Shown: piece after piece, positions 22,123-33,385 of the stretch | Layout: every line of letters begins with the position of its first letter | Numbering within the stretch: the first letter of the stretch is position 1 | Assembly (NCBI GenBank): GCA_000507305.1 | Contig: DF239107.1 | Location: 126,148-190,147, forward strand | Reading direction: 5' to 3' | Origin: Breviolum minutum Mf 1.05b.01 | Lineage: Eukaryota > Sar > Dinophyceae > Suessiales > Symbiodiniaceae | DNA: 64,000 nucleotides | Made by a program: the position numbers and the translations under genes | The notes under the pieces: model-generated | What the model saw: the letters and a program-made list of their open reading frames with translations, nothing else | Database searches by the model: none | What the model was told of the DNA's origin: nothing

Positions 22123-22127
22123 TATGA

Positions 22128-22255
22128 TTTTTTGGAATTCCATCCCCAACAACCTCACATCATACTTCGGGTCGAGCATTTCGGGCTCAAATCAAGCCAA
22201 GCCTTTCCCATGAAGATCTGGCGTTGGGAATCTCCATTTCCCCTTCTGCTGAAAG
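22128..22255 (+). CDS. Candidate exon next to the tetranucleotide array
   Basis: The plus strand is open from 22128 to a donor GAAAG|GTAAAA at 22255 (phase 2). The peptide includes [19 protein letters not shown] and [15 protein letters not shown]. It begins right at the end of the repeat, so the true 5' limit is unclear. A second frame in the same place reads [15 protein letters not shown]. Third-position GC is near background. Confidence 0.3.
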
Positions 22256-22499
22256 GTAAAACTCCCTTTTCCAGGACCCGCCACAAACAAAAAATCCAAC
22301 ACATGGCCATGGCAAAACACTCAACTCGAATAAAGGTTCGTCACGAGGACATTCGTGGTCAGTGCGGAAGTGGACTTATGGCTTTCAACAAGGGGCCAGT
22401 AACGACGCACCATTTTGAGTACTCAGGAGACCTATTCTGCAGCCTCACTGTTTGTATAGATTGGAAATCTCATGATTGACTTTTTTGAAGTCTACGGGA

Positions 22500-25400
22500 A
22501 TGTTGCGCTCAATGTTCAGGAAGTATACAAACATGCATGTACTATGAATTTGCAACGGTAGCAATCATGGGTCAGAAATGCGTCCTTGCGGTTTGCTGGT
22601 GCATATTGATCAGGAGGAAATAAAAACAAACCAAATTACATCTGGCTCAACTGGATCTCTAAACGGCCCACGATAGACTTGAAGTTTAATACTCCATATA
22701 CATATGTATATATATATATATATTCATACCGTGTATATGTATATGATACACCATAGTCCTGAGACGAAACTGACCTTGGAACTTAAAAAAAGAAACTGCT
22801 CCAAAACCTTTTCTGGAATTCCCCAGGATGGCCAAACGAGTACAAACTGCTTCAAGTGAAGTTAGAACTCCTCATCCTCCAAAAGGTGCTGCGCATTGAA
22901 TGGGACGATGACCATCTGTTGAACAGCCTGCCATCACTGAGAAGGTGAGAAGGTCTCTTCCTTCATCCTTCATAGATTTCATTCCCATGGAATAATATAT
23001 CCTTTAAAGATAACTTAACAATCATCTTTGGCAAAAGACAGCCAGTAGACAAAGATGTTGGGACTGTGCGTTATTTCAGCTGACCTCAAAACTCACATCA
23101 TGGGATCATCACCCGTGCAGCTCAAATGTTTGTTGCGCTATAGTGTCTCTGCGTTTGGATTTCCAAATCTTCAAAACATATTTCTGAGATTAAAAAGCAT
23201 AGTGATGGATCAGTGATCAATTCGATGCTCGGGAAATATCTGGATGGTCATCCCAAGCTGTACAAAAGAGAAACTCGTACTATGACCATCTGGTTTTTTG
23301 CGACCGTGAGGTCCTGGATGGCAGTCAAACACCACTACATACATGATTCATATGAAGTGAAGATGCAATGTGGATCTGGAACCCCGTAGTTTTGTCAACT
23401 GTATGAACCGTTCATGGTCGATTCAGTAGATGCAACCTTCACCAGCAAGAATCATTGTGCAAACCATTCGAGTCTTCGCCAAAAAATAAGTAAATGATAC
23501 TGAATGTCAAAGTGACGGAAGGTCTTCCATCAAAGAATCCCATATAATATCATATAATCACATATTTAAAACTTCTGACCACAAAATCACAAAAGAAACG
23601 AGAATGGCTGGATGGCACCTCCGGACATCCAAGTTCACGACCAGGAAATGGGCGCAATCCACGCATGGCTTGATTCTCCATTCTCGGTGAAACAACGGGC
23701 AAAGCACAGAACACAAATTGACGATTGTAACATGCTTAGATTTTGAGGTACCTTGGTACTTGTAGGTACATGTAGGTACTAAATATGCAATTCTTGCGGT
23801 AACATATCTCTCTCACACTCTCACTCCAGACATCTATTATGGCACAAGCACTTAAAATACCAGCCAAGTTTCAAAGCCAGCTTGACAACCATGACTTCCA
23901 AAAATGAATCCAGAATCTCACAGGTATCATGATGTATCATGTACACCTATGGAGCGTAACTATTGAGTTGACCATGGTCCAATGGTCAACCAGGCCAACC
24001 TGTAAAATCATCATTTTCCTGCAGCCGAAGCACCGTATACGGCCAGCAACGGCCTTGATGCCGGACAATCAACGGGCCGAGACACCGAAGAACAGTGCTG
24101 CAAGACTCTACTGTGGATGATTAAAAAAAGTACCTATACTTACGACTATATATAACGATGTTCATTACAAAATAGATATATATATATATATACATATATC
24201 ATTATACCATAGTGTATGATATAAATTTCCAGCGGAGAGTGTCCGCAGCCCAGACAGCCCAGACATATGATATATGTATATACATAATATGTATATACAA
24301 TGATAACAGTCATGAAAATAATAGTAAGAATACTACTATCAATATACAGACACATATAATACGTGACGTGACAGCATAGTTGTTTCACAATGCTCCTTGG
24401 TTGGATGTCAAATGTATATAAACGCACGGACAAGGATCCCTCAGGTTTAGGTTGAAATCACTCTAATTGACTACTTTATTGCTTGATGTGGCTTCCCCCA
24501 CATAGTCAAACTTGAAAATAGCTTATCTTGAGAAAATAGAAACACCCCAAAAAAAAATCGAACCTATTTGAGGCCATCGAGGCCATGGCTTCTGTAGTAT
24601 CTGACAGGATCTATTCCACCGAGGTGCAAGCATTACCAAGAGCAGAATGCCCAAAAGACCAGCAGCTTCAAAATACAACAAATGTGCCACCTGAGGAAAC
24701 GACCGAAACTCTTAGTTGAAATGCCGGTTGAACAGTTTCAGTTGTGGAAATAGTTTTGCTCATAGGTCATAGTCTTTACTGGTTTACTCTTAGTTGTATT
24801 AATGGGAGTTTCAAGCGTCTCACTGAATGCTTGATGGTCTGAAAATGCATGCTACAAGGATAGGATTTGCAGAGCATCATCTCCGCTGCTCCTTTCGTTT
24901 TTGACTCGACAAGAACATACAAGAACTGGCTTTTCGGTAGGCCTGCATTGCCAACGGCATGTTTGATAAATGGATTGTATCTCATACTCGGATGATGAGT
25001 CAGCATCTTCACAAATGCTTATGCACGCACATGTTCAAAGGACATAAAGTTGAAACTTGAAACTAATCTCTGCACATCTCTGCACCATGGTTTCTTAGCA
25101 TACCACTTGATCTCGAGTCTTGAAGCACAGCACTTTGCCAAGTGACAGCATAATAGAGTGCAGGATTGGTATTGGAACAAGTTGTAGAAGAAAAGAGCCA
25201 CACCAGTCCTGGCGGAATAGCATTTCCTCCAACCAGCTTCTAATGCAACTTTCGTGGCATGACTCCTGTAATCTTTTGTCTATGCTACATATGCGTAATA
25301 TATATATATATATATGTATAATCTATCATATCATATTGAATCATTCCACTGATATTCATTGTTCCACCGCTTCCCGTGCATACTTGCAAAGCCGTGATAC

Positions 25401-27500
25401 TTTTGGTAATTGATTTTTGCGAGTCTTGCAAGACTTCCACCGAACAAGCTCCCTTGCCATTTATTTGTTGAACTATCAGCAAGGACATAGCCAGGACTGT
25501 TTACAGTATCCCCAGCCAGATCTCCGCACCTACAGCTACAACCATCGTGCTGAGAAACGATGTCACGCTTGCTACCAGCATTGCAGCAGTGAAACTAGAA
25601 TCCTGCGCCCAAAGCGTATCTTTTGCGAACCACAGTGACATTTCACAAGACTGTACATCAGAATTGAAAGTGGAAGGTCTGATTCTTGTTGGCTATAATA
25701 TCCAACATCATGTTAAATTGCAACATCATCGGCTGCCAAAGCTCACCAATGTTGCGTTCCCTCATACACAGAAGTGATGTGCATATTTGCTTTCTTATAT
25801 CATATTCTTCAACATGTTGCTATATCTATCTACCATTATCTACCTATCAACGTCTTGGAACCCCAAATCCCACCTGTTCTAATGGGCCTATCTACTCAGA
25901 CGCTGATTAGGTCATGAGATTGATATCACTCGGAACTAGGATGCTCAACGTACTCCCACACCTATAGTCAAGTGTGAGGCTACACTGAATCAATTCGATT
26001 CCTTCGAAGGCAAGCAGCAAGCATATATAGAAATAAGAAGAAACAACATCAAACAACCCCAAGACATAGTAACTAGTACCCTTTATTCCGAGGAGCAACG
26101 GTTCACAACTTGCAGCCATGCCATACACTCAAACTAAACTGCCAACAGGTACAACGACGAATTGCAAATAAGTGTGTGTGTTGTACATCAACTACAGTTT
26201 GGGTATGCAGGTCTGAGTGACATTCCCTGCGAGGGCTGGTCAGTAAGTCTGTTCTGCTCTGATGTTGGCATCATTCCAAGCTTAAGAAAGAAATGAGAAA
26301 TGATAAGTTGAATCATCGTGAGTGTGTCATACCAGTAACTTCCACAATTCCAACGTTAAAGCTTCACACCGCACATCCAAACAAGCATTCTCACAAGGTC
26401 AACCAGACCGGCTCGCCAAGATGTCCTGAAGTCTGAGGGTACTAACAATCCTCAGAGCAAACACGGTTTCAGATCTACTTAAAAAACAACAACCAACAAC
26501 CGCAAACAACCAATAAACTACAACGTGACAAGTCATGACAAGTCCGCATAGAAACCCCAATCTAAAAAAAAAACTGCAACGCATCCAAGTATCCAAGTAA
26601 GTCCTAGCTGTAGAATCACCTTGGTTCGGTCCAGCATCACAACAAAAAAGAACGTGACTCGTCCCATATTCAGAGAAATAAACAAATAGAGCACAAACGA
26701 AAACATGTTTCTTTCATTGGTCATAACATGCTGTCAAAAAATGTGCACACAGTGCTAACTTGCAGCTCAGCAGATGATTACATGTTTCTGCTGACCTTGC
26801 GGCCAGCGCCGAGTGACGTATTTGCCCAGCGGCACATCACAGGCTTTATTTCCATACTCGTAAGTCGCTTCTGCGGGATGGGAAGACGGTTGGATCTTAT
26901 GCACCCAATACAGGAATCCATTTTGCTATAATATCTATAACATTCTATAACTTTAACATATGGAAATTCATTTAACATGTGTCGTTACTGTTCATAAATG
27001 AAGTACTGGTTCGTCTTTTCATCACTCCTGCAAACCTGTCCAGAATCTCTCGTACACTCATGGTAAGGTTGGGTTTTGATATGGTCCATTCCCCTTCTAT
27101 CCTCGTGACAAGATGTATCTGAATGGGGTGTTTTTGATTAATTAAGATTCAACATGCCATGAAATAAAAACACCTCCACAAAATCACTGGAACCGTGTCT
27201 ACGGATTCACGCCTATGGCTTCACACCAGAAGTAGAGGCCGATGAGCAAGACCACGCCCTCATGCTCACCAATGCTGAGAGGGGCAATTGAACAAAACAC
27301 TCAACTGGTATCACCGTGGGAAGACAACTTAATCTACAGCGGTCACTTGGATTGAGAAATTGCAAGGGTTTGGCTGTTGAGATCTCCCCAGAAATAGAAG
27401 CTGTCTATTCTCATGAGCAGCAGTCAGCTGATCTACCCTACATATATCACATGCATGTTGAATCTGTTTGATCCTTGCCTGTGTACGGGAAGTTTCACCT
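22500..27500. other. Long stretch without a convincing gene
   Basis: I found no exon here that combines splice sites, phase and codon bias. It holds TA-rich tracts near 22.70, 24.18 and 25.30 kb, a TGTAGGTAC short repeat at 23746-23783, and a strong hairpin at 23967-23990. Frames of 60-97 codons are present but within chance expectation. Short Met-less exons could have been missed. Confidence 0.4.
23967..23990. other. Perfect inverted repeat, 9-bp arms
   Basis: GTTGACCAT and ATGGTCAAC flank a 6-base loop (GGTCCA), giving a possible stem-loop. It has no poly-T tail, so it is not a bacterial-type terminator. It could be a protein site or part of a small structured RNA. Confidence 0.6.
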
Positions 27501-27583
27501 GGAAACACATAATTCCGGACGAAAATTACTGTTTCATCCCCTTGCTACACAATCGTTTGAGTCAAATAATGGATCACTACTAA

Positions 27584-27787
27584 AACGATGTTCACGATAA
27601 CAATGATGATGAGGAGGACGCTCTCGGGTTTCAAAGCGTCCTTTCAAAATTCCTTACACCTCAATGGAAATTGAGACTGCTAGGTCAACCGGCCATGGTG
27701 TACCAGGTCCAGCGAAACTTGCAAAGTTTGGTGTCTCGAAATGGTGACATGATCCTAATCCTTGCGTATGGAGAGCGCAGGACTTGA
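27584..27787 (+). CDS. Strong plus-strand exon, unknown protein
   Basis: Sixty-seven codons are open without a usable Met start, from just after a TAA to TGA at 27787. The peptide starts acidic (NDVHDNNDDEEDALGFQS) and continues LSKFLTPQWKLRLLGQPAM, then VQRNLQSLVSRNGDMILIL, then AYGERRT. The acidic linker followed by amphipathic segments looks like genuine protein. Possible boundaries: an acceptor upstream of about 27600 and a donor TACCAG|GTCCAG, or readthrough to the stop. Family unknown. Confidence 0.52.
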   Translation, partial: NDVHDNNDDEEDALGFQSVLSKFLTPQWKLRLLGQPAMVYQVQRNLQSLVSRNGDMILILAYGERRT

Positions 27788-27905
27788 AAATAGATAATGT
27801 GAAAAGGTGATAAGATATCTATGATTCAAATGACACATTATCAGAATAAGCATTCCTCCCAAACATTTCCTAGGTTTATCACCGAGTCAATTAAATCCTC
27901 ACCGG

Positions 27906-28169
27906 TCAGCATAAGCACGGAACATATATTGCTGTATAACCACGCAGAATCCCGACTATAAGATATGAGTCACGAATCACGAGGAGTCGACCCCAAATTG
28001 TCCTGGAATAAGCCTGCCAACGCCAAAAGTCAAACTGATGTGTTTTACAAAAAAAATCTTCTGATAGGTCCTGATGCAGCTCCAAGGCACGCAAAAGGCC
28101 GCCGCAACATTCATCAATCGCATGAAACAGCGCCGCGCCTGCAAACAACATGGGTTTTGAGGCGAGGAA
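27906..28169 (-). CDS. Candidate exon, unknown protein
   Basis: After an acceptor (AAAACCTGTCAG) at 28169 the minus frame is open for 87 codons to TAA at 27906. The first part reads FLASKPMLFAGAALFHAID, then CCGGLLRALELHQDLSED, then CKTHQFDFWRWQAYSRTIWG. Third-position GC is about 66 percent over the first 38 codons and lower after, so the exon may end before the stop. It follows the gene at 28647-29096 on the same strand and could be its continuation or the next gene. Confidence 0.47.
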   Translation of the reverse strand, partial: FLASKPMLFAGAALFHAIDECCGGLLRALELHQDLSEDFFCKTHQFDFWRWQAYSRTIWGRLLVIRDSYLIVGILRGYTAIYVPCLC

Positions 28170-28646
28170 CTGACAGGTTTTCTTGTGTTTTAAGTTTTCT
28201 TTCAATAAGCATAATCAGCTGGCATGATCTCTAGTAAAGATTAGAGGGTAGCTAGAGGGGTTCATGATGATTCTCTTCTGTACATGTTCTGCGTACCGTA
28301 TATTATATATGTACATACGTAGAATACATACATGCACTTGTGTACTGTGTTAAAATATATATATATATGTATCCAGAATGTCCGATATGCTTCATCATGT
28401 AATAGAATGTCTACCTACATCTCTCTCTCTATATATATCCACAAGGCGCGCAAATGTGGCTGGTTCCACGTAAATGTGCATGTATATTCCATGCTTGAAA
28501 CATCTTGGCATGTAATATACATCTGTTGTGTTGCATGATGACGGCATACATTGCAAGACGAAGCTGTAGCAATTCCATAGGTGGGTTGCACTGCCAATCC
28601 GACGTGATAGTCGTGTTTCCTCCGTATGTTCATTGCTACAATTGAT

Positions 28647-29096
28647 TTACACTTGAACCTCTATAGGATGGTTCCTCTGAGTACAAAACAATGAGCAGGT
28701 AGAGCTCCCATTGCAAGAAAGAGATTTGGCAAGCACATGTTGAATCATATCTTGCATAAGTAGCATGATTAAGAAACCGACACATCACTTACGGTGTATG
28801 GTATATTATGAAAATACGACGTTATAAAGGATCAGCTACCCATATAATCCCATATGCAGTAGATCCTTCTTTCCGTCACCACTCACCAAGTAGATTCCAA
28901 GGTAGGCTCCAAACCGCGTTCCACTGCAAGCCTCCGCTCTTTGTCGAAGGTTTAAGCCGCTCTCCTCAGCGATCAATTTTTTACGAAGGTGTACAGTGGC
29001 CCAAAACGTGCCAGGAAAAAAAGAATGAGCACAAGCCATCAATACACCGTAACATCTTGCAGAACTCTTAAGAAGTGGGTAGTATGTAAACATCAT
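28647..29096 (-). CDS. Two-exon gene model, about 79 aa, unknown protein
   Basis: Exon 1 (29096-28887) starts ATG-ATG after AAA and ends at a strong donor (TACTTG|GTGAGT). It encodes 70 residues including ATVHLRKKLIAEESGLNLR and RAEACSGTRFGAYLGIYL. A hydrophobic, Phe/Cys-containing N-terminus (GVLMACAHSFFPGTFW) could be a targeting or membrane segment. A short last exon (28676-28647, acceptor TTTTGTACTCAG) joins in phase 0 and reads RNHPIEVQV before TAA. The intron is about 210 nt. The last exon is less certain than the first. Confidence 0.5.
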
Positions 29097-29109
29097 TTTG
29101 GAAGCATAT

Positions 29110-30320
29110 TAGAGATTTTAATATAATTTTCACATACTATCCCCCATGAATGTACCCTTCAGTGCTTTCAAGGCACTTTATAAAAACATCGGTTTATAAA
29201 ATGATAATCCATCATGTTTTAATGAAATGCAAAACCAACAGGCTATATAGAATGACACTTGTCAACCAAACCAGGTCGTAGGCTACTGTCAGGAAGAACA
29301 TGCTTGTTCATTTTGTAAAAATTGCCTATCATCTTGGTTATTTGGTTTATGGAATGGTATTTGCCAGCGACACCTTTCATCTCAATAATATCTCAATAGT
29401 AACGGTAAAATGATCATTGGATCGAAAGAGCTGCCACAAATTTGCAATCCCTAGCCAGCAGATTTACATTCAAGGTTTTGAAGTTCCACAGAAATGCTTC
29501 CAAACCGCGTGTTTTTTTTCAAAATGCTATCAAAATGCCTGACCAGCATGACTGACACTCTTTATGAAATGCCTGAACAAAACTTCCCAATGTACAAGCA
29601 GCCATTTTTATAAAATGAACCACCAGCATCTCCTTCCAATCAAGACTGGACACTTGGAATCATTGTTTTTCAATTCGGAGCCGACCTCTTGTAAAATGGA
29701 GTTTGACAAAGGATCCCCATTTCATAAAGGAACAAGGATGCGGTATCACATACTCAATGTTCAAAAGTGATCAAAGAATCTACCCATCACATGAGTTGTC
29801 TCTCCGAAGCTTCGTTGCGTTCAAAAAAGCACATCTCTATCGCTTCCAAGATCCTCAGAGGTCGTGTGCAAATCTCGTCATGGGTGTATCTATAATGCTT
29901 CAGTTCTGGCCGTAAGGCAAACTGTCCACTGCAACCGGGTTGTCTCGAGTCTTCATGTCAATTTGTATCATTCTAAATTCTTCTTTGTGGAAAATACTTG
30001 TGAAAACAACTGCCTTCTGGGTGCTGGTCATTCAATCAAGAAAATGTGTAGAGTCACAAAGTCTGAAAACCAAAAACTGATGAAAGTCAAAACTACATAT
30101 ATTTACAATGTATACATATAATATATCATATAACTATTGATATATTATATATATATATTATATATATATTATATATATATACATATACATACTGTATACT
30201 GCTTCAAAACTTTGTCAAAAAGAGAGGGTACTTTGACTTCCTGCCTGCGACTGAGAGGGTCTCGAGGAAGGATCATAACAAATCTATCCCAATCAGGGTA
30301 ACCTCAAACACAAATTAACT
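29110..30320. other. Intergenic or intronic AT-rich stretch
   Basis: No supported exon. The sequence TATAAAATGA or a close form recurs several times between 29190 and 29700, and a long TA-rich block lies at 30110-30192. Plus frames at 29564-30121 are short and AT-biased. Confidence 0.4.
30121..30192. repeat. TA-rich imperfect repeat (TATATTATA units)
   Basis: Alternating TATATATATTA units over about 70 bases, ending in ACATATACATACTG. It is one of about fifteen TA-rich tracts in the window. Confidence 0.9.
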
Positions 30321-30321
30321 A

Positions 30322-30660
30322 TTACGTATCACTATCCACAGAACAGCTGTTTGAGATTGCGATGTGAAAATTCATCACAATGTTGGCCACATCTGCAAAA
30401 GAGGTTGACTGCCGATTTGGAATCCTGCCATCTCTTCTGGACTTTTTGTCATGGCATCCCAATACAAATCTGTGGCTCATTGTTAGTATGACATGTTGGT
30501 TCGATTCCCATGGTTTCCCTGATTTTCCTTCCTCTTGCCATCTCCAATGAGATGATTCATGGATCAACCCCATCATATCCCAGCGCACTGTGCAGCCACA
30601 CATACTGTTATATCGCTCATCGATCTGCGACCAAACATGTTTCAATGCATGCAATGCCAT
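30322..30660 (-). CDS. 112-codon minus ORF, doubtful
   Basis: An ATG at 30660 opens 112 codons with a well-mixed peptide (HVWSQIDERYNSMCGC, then WRWQEEGKSGKPWESNQH, then HDKKSRRDGRIPNRQSTSF). Third-position GC is about background. No splice partner was traced. The length is not rare for chance in this window. Confidence 0.3.
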   Translation of the reverse strand: MALHALKHVWSQIDERYNSMCGCTVRWDMMGLIHESSHWRWQEEGKSGKPWESNQHVILTMSHRFVLGCHDKKSRRDGRIPNRQSTSFADVANIVMNFHIAISNSCSVDSDT

Positions 30661-30728
30661 GATTCAACAACACAGACGCTTTGGATTGAAGTTTTGGCCA
30701 TAAGAATTCATTCAAATTCATGACGCAG

Positions 30729-30970
30729 TAGACATCGGCCGTCCGGAAGGGTGTCCTGCTGAAGGTAAGACTGTACGATTTCAACCCTTGACATGATTAC
30801 ATCGTATGTCATTGTATAACCAACTTCCAGTCATACACCCTGATGGCATGACACGTTCAATGGATTCGAGACCCAACAGGCTTTTGAGGCCCACCGTAGA
30901 TAACGTGCAAAAGACGCCGTGGTGTTGCATCCTTCAGTTCGTACTTCGATGTACAAATGCGAATATGTAT
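30729..30970 (+). CDS. Two-exon plus-strand model, unknown protein
   Basis: A 36-nt exon (30729-30764, acceptor ATGACGCAG, donor GAAG|GTAAGA) reads DIGRPEGCPAE. It joins in phase 1 to an exon starting at 30831 (acceptor ACCAACTTCCAG) that reads IHPDGMTRSMDSRPNRLLRP, then TVDNVQKTPWCCILQFVLR. Third-position GC of the second exon is about 58 percent. Its 3' end is uncertain (AT|GTATCC near 30968, just before a TA-rich tract). Overlapping minus frames are Leu/Ser/Tyr-rich shadows. Confidence 0.45.
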
Positions 30971-31307
30971 CCCATGCATACATGTGTATATATATATACA
31001 TGTCATCAATGTGTGTTCGCACTCCCGTATATAAAGATCTCAATTTTGTATATGGTGTTTGAACACATGTGGAGCATATTGTGCTGTGCATGTGATGCAT
31101 ATTATCACGTTGTTGTGAGGTGTATGTGCTGTCAGGAATATGTGCAGTATAAGCAAGTCCAAAAGCATAAACACTCTATTCATCTGTGCAAATTCCGTCA
31201 AAATGTGAAAGGTATACAAATATGCAATGATATCATATGATATGCATGCATATAGTTCTCACTTCTTAGACATATACCTACACACCATCTTGTAAACCAA
31301 TGGTATT

Positions 31308-31393
31308 ATGATTCTCGGCAAACTCACATCTGCCTCGGCTTCTTCAGAAGGCCGGCGGGGCAACATAGCCTGCATCTTGTCGGGGTTTCCAAG
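31308..31393 (+). CDS. Candidate first exon, unknown protein
   Basis: An ATG at 31308 starts MILGKLTSASASSEGRRGN and continues IACILSGFP to the donor TCCAAG|GTATGC (phase 2). Third-position GC is about 61 percent. It may be the first exon of a gene that continues in the 31.7-32.0 kb frame; an in-phase acceptor was not found. Confidence 0.42.
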
Positions 31394-31779
31394 GTATGCC
31401 ACTCAGAAAGATTACCAACACCAATGTTGCCTGTTGAAAAATTAGTGTCCCCATTTGTAGTGAATCATCAAATGACATGAACTGCAGGTTGTGGGTAAAT
31501 GTACTGCCCCATCTGTGCAACATGGGATACTAGCAAAGTGTTCAAAGGAGATATGCTTTAACAGAATATAAACAAGAGGATGTTCACTCGAGCATGAGCC
31601 TTCCACTTCTCAAGTGTCCAAGTAAGTCGACACTATTGGAGGTGCGTGATGCTTTTGGAATAGATTTTCTTGCCAAACGGTGGCAGAGACCCTGTAAGAC
31701 TCATTCTCAACTTGTAATACGGTAGCACTTTGAACCGATTTATGTATTGCCTATCCATGAATCAATACCTGATGTTCCA

Positions 31780-32040
31780 CAAATTACTTTTTGTTGATGA
31801 TGCCACACGTCGAAGCAAAAACTTCAAGTTACTTCCCTTGCTGCGCCTGTGTCGCCTCCTCGAAGAAAGAGGGCATGGCTGGAACAACGCCCAAGGATGG
31901 TCGCTATCGTCAAATGACGGATACGTTTTCAAGACGGTGGAACCCACCAACAAACGAGACATTGTGAGGTGTGGAGGTGCCGTCCGTCGTTTGATACTTG
32001 TATTGCAGACTGGGTTTAATAAGTTGTTCAATGTGAAATA
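31780..32040 (+). CDS. Candidate exon inside the longest open frame
   Basis: The plus frame 31730-32356 is the longest in the window (208 codons). Its first third looks coding: DDATRRSKNFKLLPLLRL, then LEERGHGWNNAQGWSLSS, then NKRDIVRCGGAVRRLILV, third-position GC about 53 percent. From about 32040 it becomes AT-rich and Tyr/Cys/Ile-rich, which looks like intron. The real exon probably ends near the TTGTATTGCAG/AATAAG region. The motif FVDDA resembles the reverse transcriptase Asp-Asp box only superficially. Confidence 0.38.
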
Positions 32041-32405
32041 TATAGTATATGTATGTTTACTTTACTGTTTCAATACAATTATATATATGTATATATGTTA
32101 TGGCTCATTCTTCAATATGTTTTCTTGCTTATGTACATACGTCTCAGATTCTAAATTCCAAACAGTGCCATGCTCCTACACACTAAGCAGTTTCGCAATG
32201 GGCGTTTCCCAATGGTCCCAAACTCATGAGTCTAATGGCTGCAAGGCGATTGGTCGTAGCATGTGCTTGAACTTCATACCAACCAAATTTTTGAATTTGG
32301 AGAATATGCTGAGGATCCAAGATAGACCAAGTCTATCGAAGTCTACTAATAGATGATTTTGCGATGAGAAAATTTGGAACAAGTCCAAATATCAAACCTA
32401 ACCGG

Positions 32406-32624
32406 TCACAGCATACTTGGGGGAGGTCCCATCTTAAGTTCAATAGATACGAGTAGCGAGTGGCAACCAAAAGATACGACAAGACAAATGTCCCCTGGAA
32501 ACCTGGAAGAGCCGATTTCCTTTCTCTCACTTTTCATCCGTCCGTGCTCGCTTTGGAACTTGGACAAGATTTGGGTCGCAAGCAAAGGCCTTTCCTGCGA
32601 TTTCTTGAGCTTCCACAGTTTCAT
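32406..32624 (-). CDS. Candidate exon, Lys/Glu-rich protein
   Basis: The minus frame starts at an ATG and reads MKLWKLKKSQERPLLATQ, then SKFQSEHGRMKSERKEIGSS. Third-position GC is about 56 percent. The plus strand is also open over this DNA (32374-32652) but reads Phe/Leu/Ser-rich, as expected of an antisense shadow, though it too has about 56 percent. Strand is therefore probable, not certain. Confidence 0.35.
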   Translation of the reverse strand: MKLWKLKKSQERPLLATQILSKFQSEHGRMKSERKEIGSSRFPGDICLVVSFGCHSLLVSIELKMGPPPSML

Positions 32625-33261
32625 TACCCTAAACTTTTTTGAAGGAAAATGAATCTGAGTGTCAGTAAGGCTTTGTCAATCCACAGAATCTTGAAAACCC
32701 TGCTTGGAACGTCTGGTCTTTTCTTGAAGTTCCAGACTTAGTAGTGTCATGAGTTTTGAACCTTCACTGAAATGGATTCAGAATGAAATCAAGAAACATG
32801 TTAATTACACTTCATTATGACTTGAACTCCATATCAATTTAGCACCAAAATGGACTAGACCCAGTTTAACGGGTAAAGGTAAGTTCACACATTTCAATCA
32901 TGTCCAGCTGTACTGTATATCTTCATCTTAGATTGCCTGCATCCACAAGTCCAATGAACAACAAGATTTGATCACAATTCTGGACACGTGATCCCAACCT
33001 TTTCACCATTAACTCCGGTCATTGCGAATGATGAGAAGCTTCCTGGCTAAGCATCGATTTTCAAGGCCTTCACAACTCTTCAACTCCCCGGTCTTCGGGA
33101 GAGACAAGCTGGCAGAAACTGGGACCCTTGGCTACCAAGAGAAAAAGTTATCAGAGCTTTGTTTAGATAAATCCCCAGCAAGAAAATGCTGGAATATCGC
33201 AATACCTTGGGTGGCTTGGTTTGGGGACACCATGTTCGGTCATGTTCGCAGTTGAACGTTG

Positions 33262-33300
33262 TCTATATATATATATATATATATTATGTATATACATATA
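33262..33300. repeat. TA dinucleotide tract
   Basis: About 24 bases of pure (TA)n followed by TTATGTATATACATATACATG. It lies just beyond the 3' end of the minus gene at 33386-35990. Confidence 0.9.
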
Positions 33301-33385
33301 CATGAGATACAATTCAGATTCGGAGCATCTTTGGAGTTGCAAACTGGTGTGCTGTTGTGCCTTCGAGCTGTAGGTTCTATGAGTG

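Noticed and set aside
21733-22179. 148-codon minus frame of Ile-His-Pro-Ser repeats
   Set aside because: It is the GATG/GATA array read in frame; no codon bias or splice evidence.
30481-30520. GGTTCGATTCC as a tRNA T-arm
   Set aside because: No matching acceptor, D or anticodon stems at the required distances.
31785-31800. FVDDA as a reverse transcriptase catalytic box
   Set aside because: No surrounding RT blocks, no repeat ends, and the rest of the frame does not fit a polymerase.
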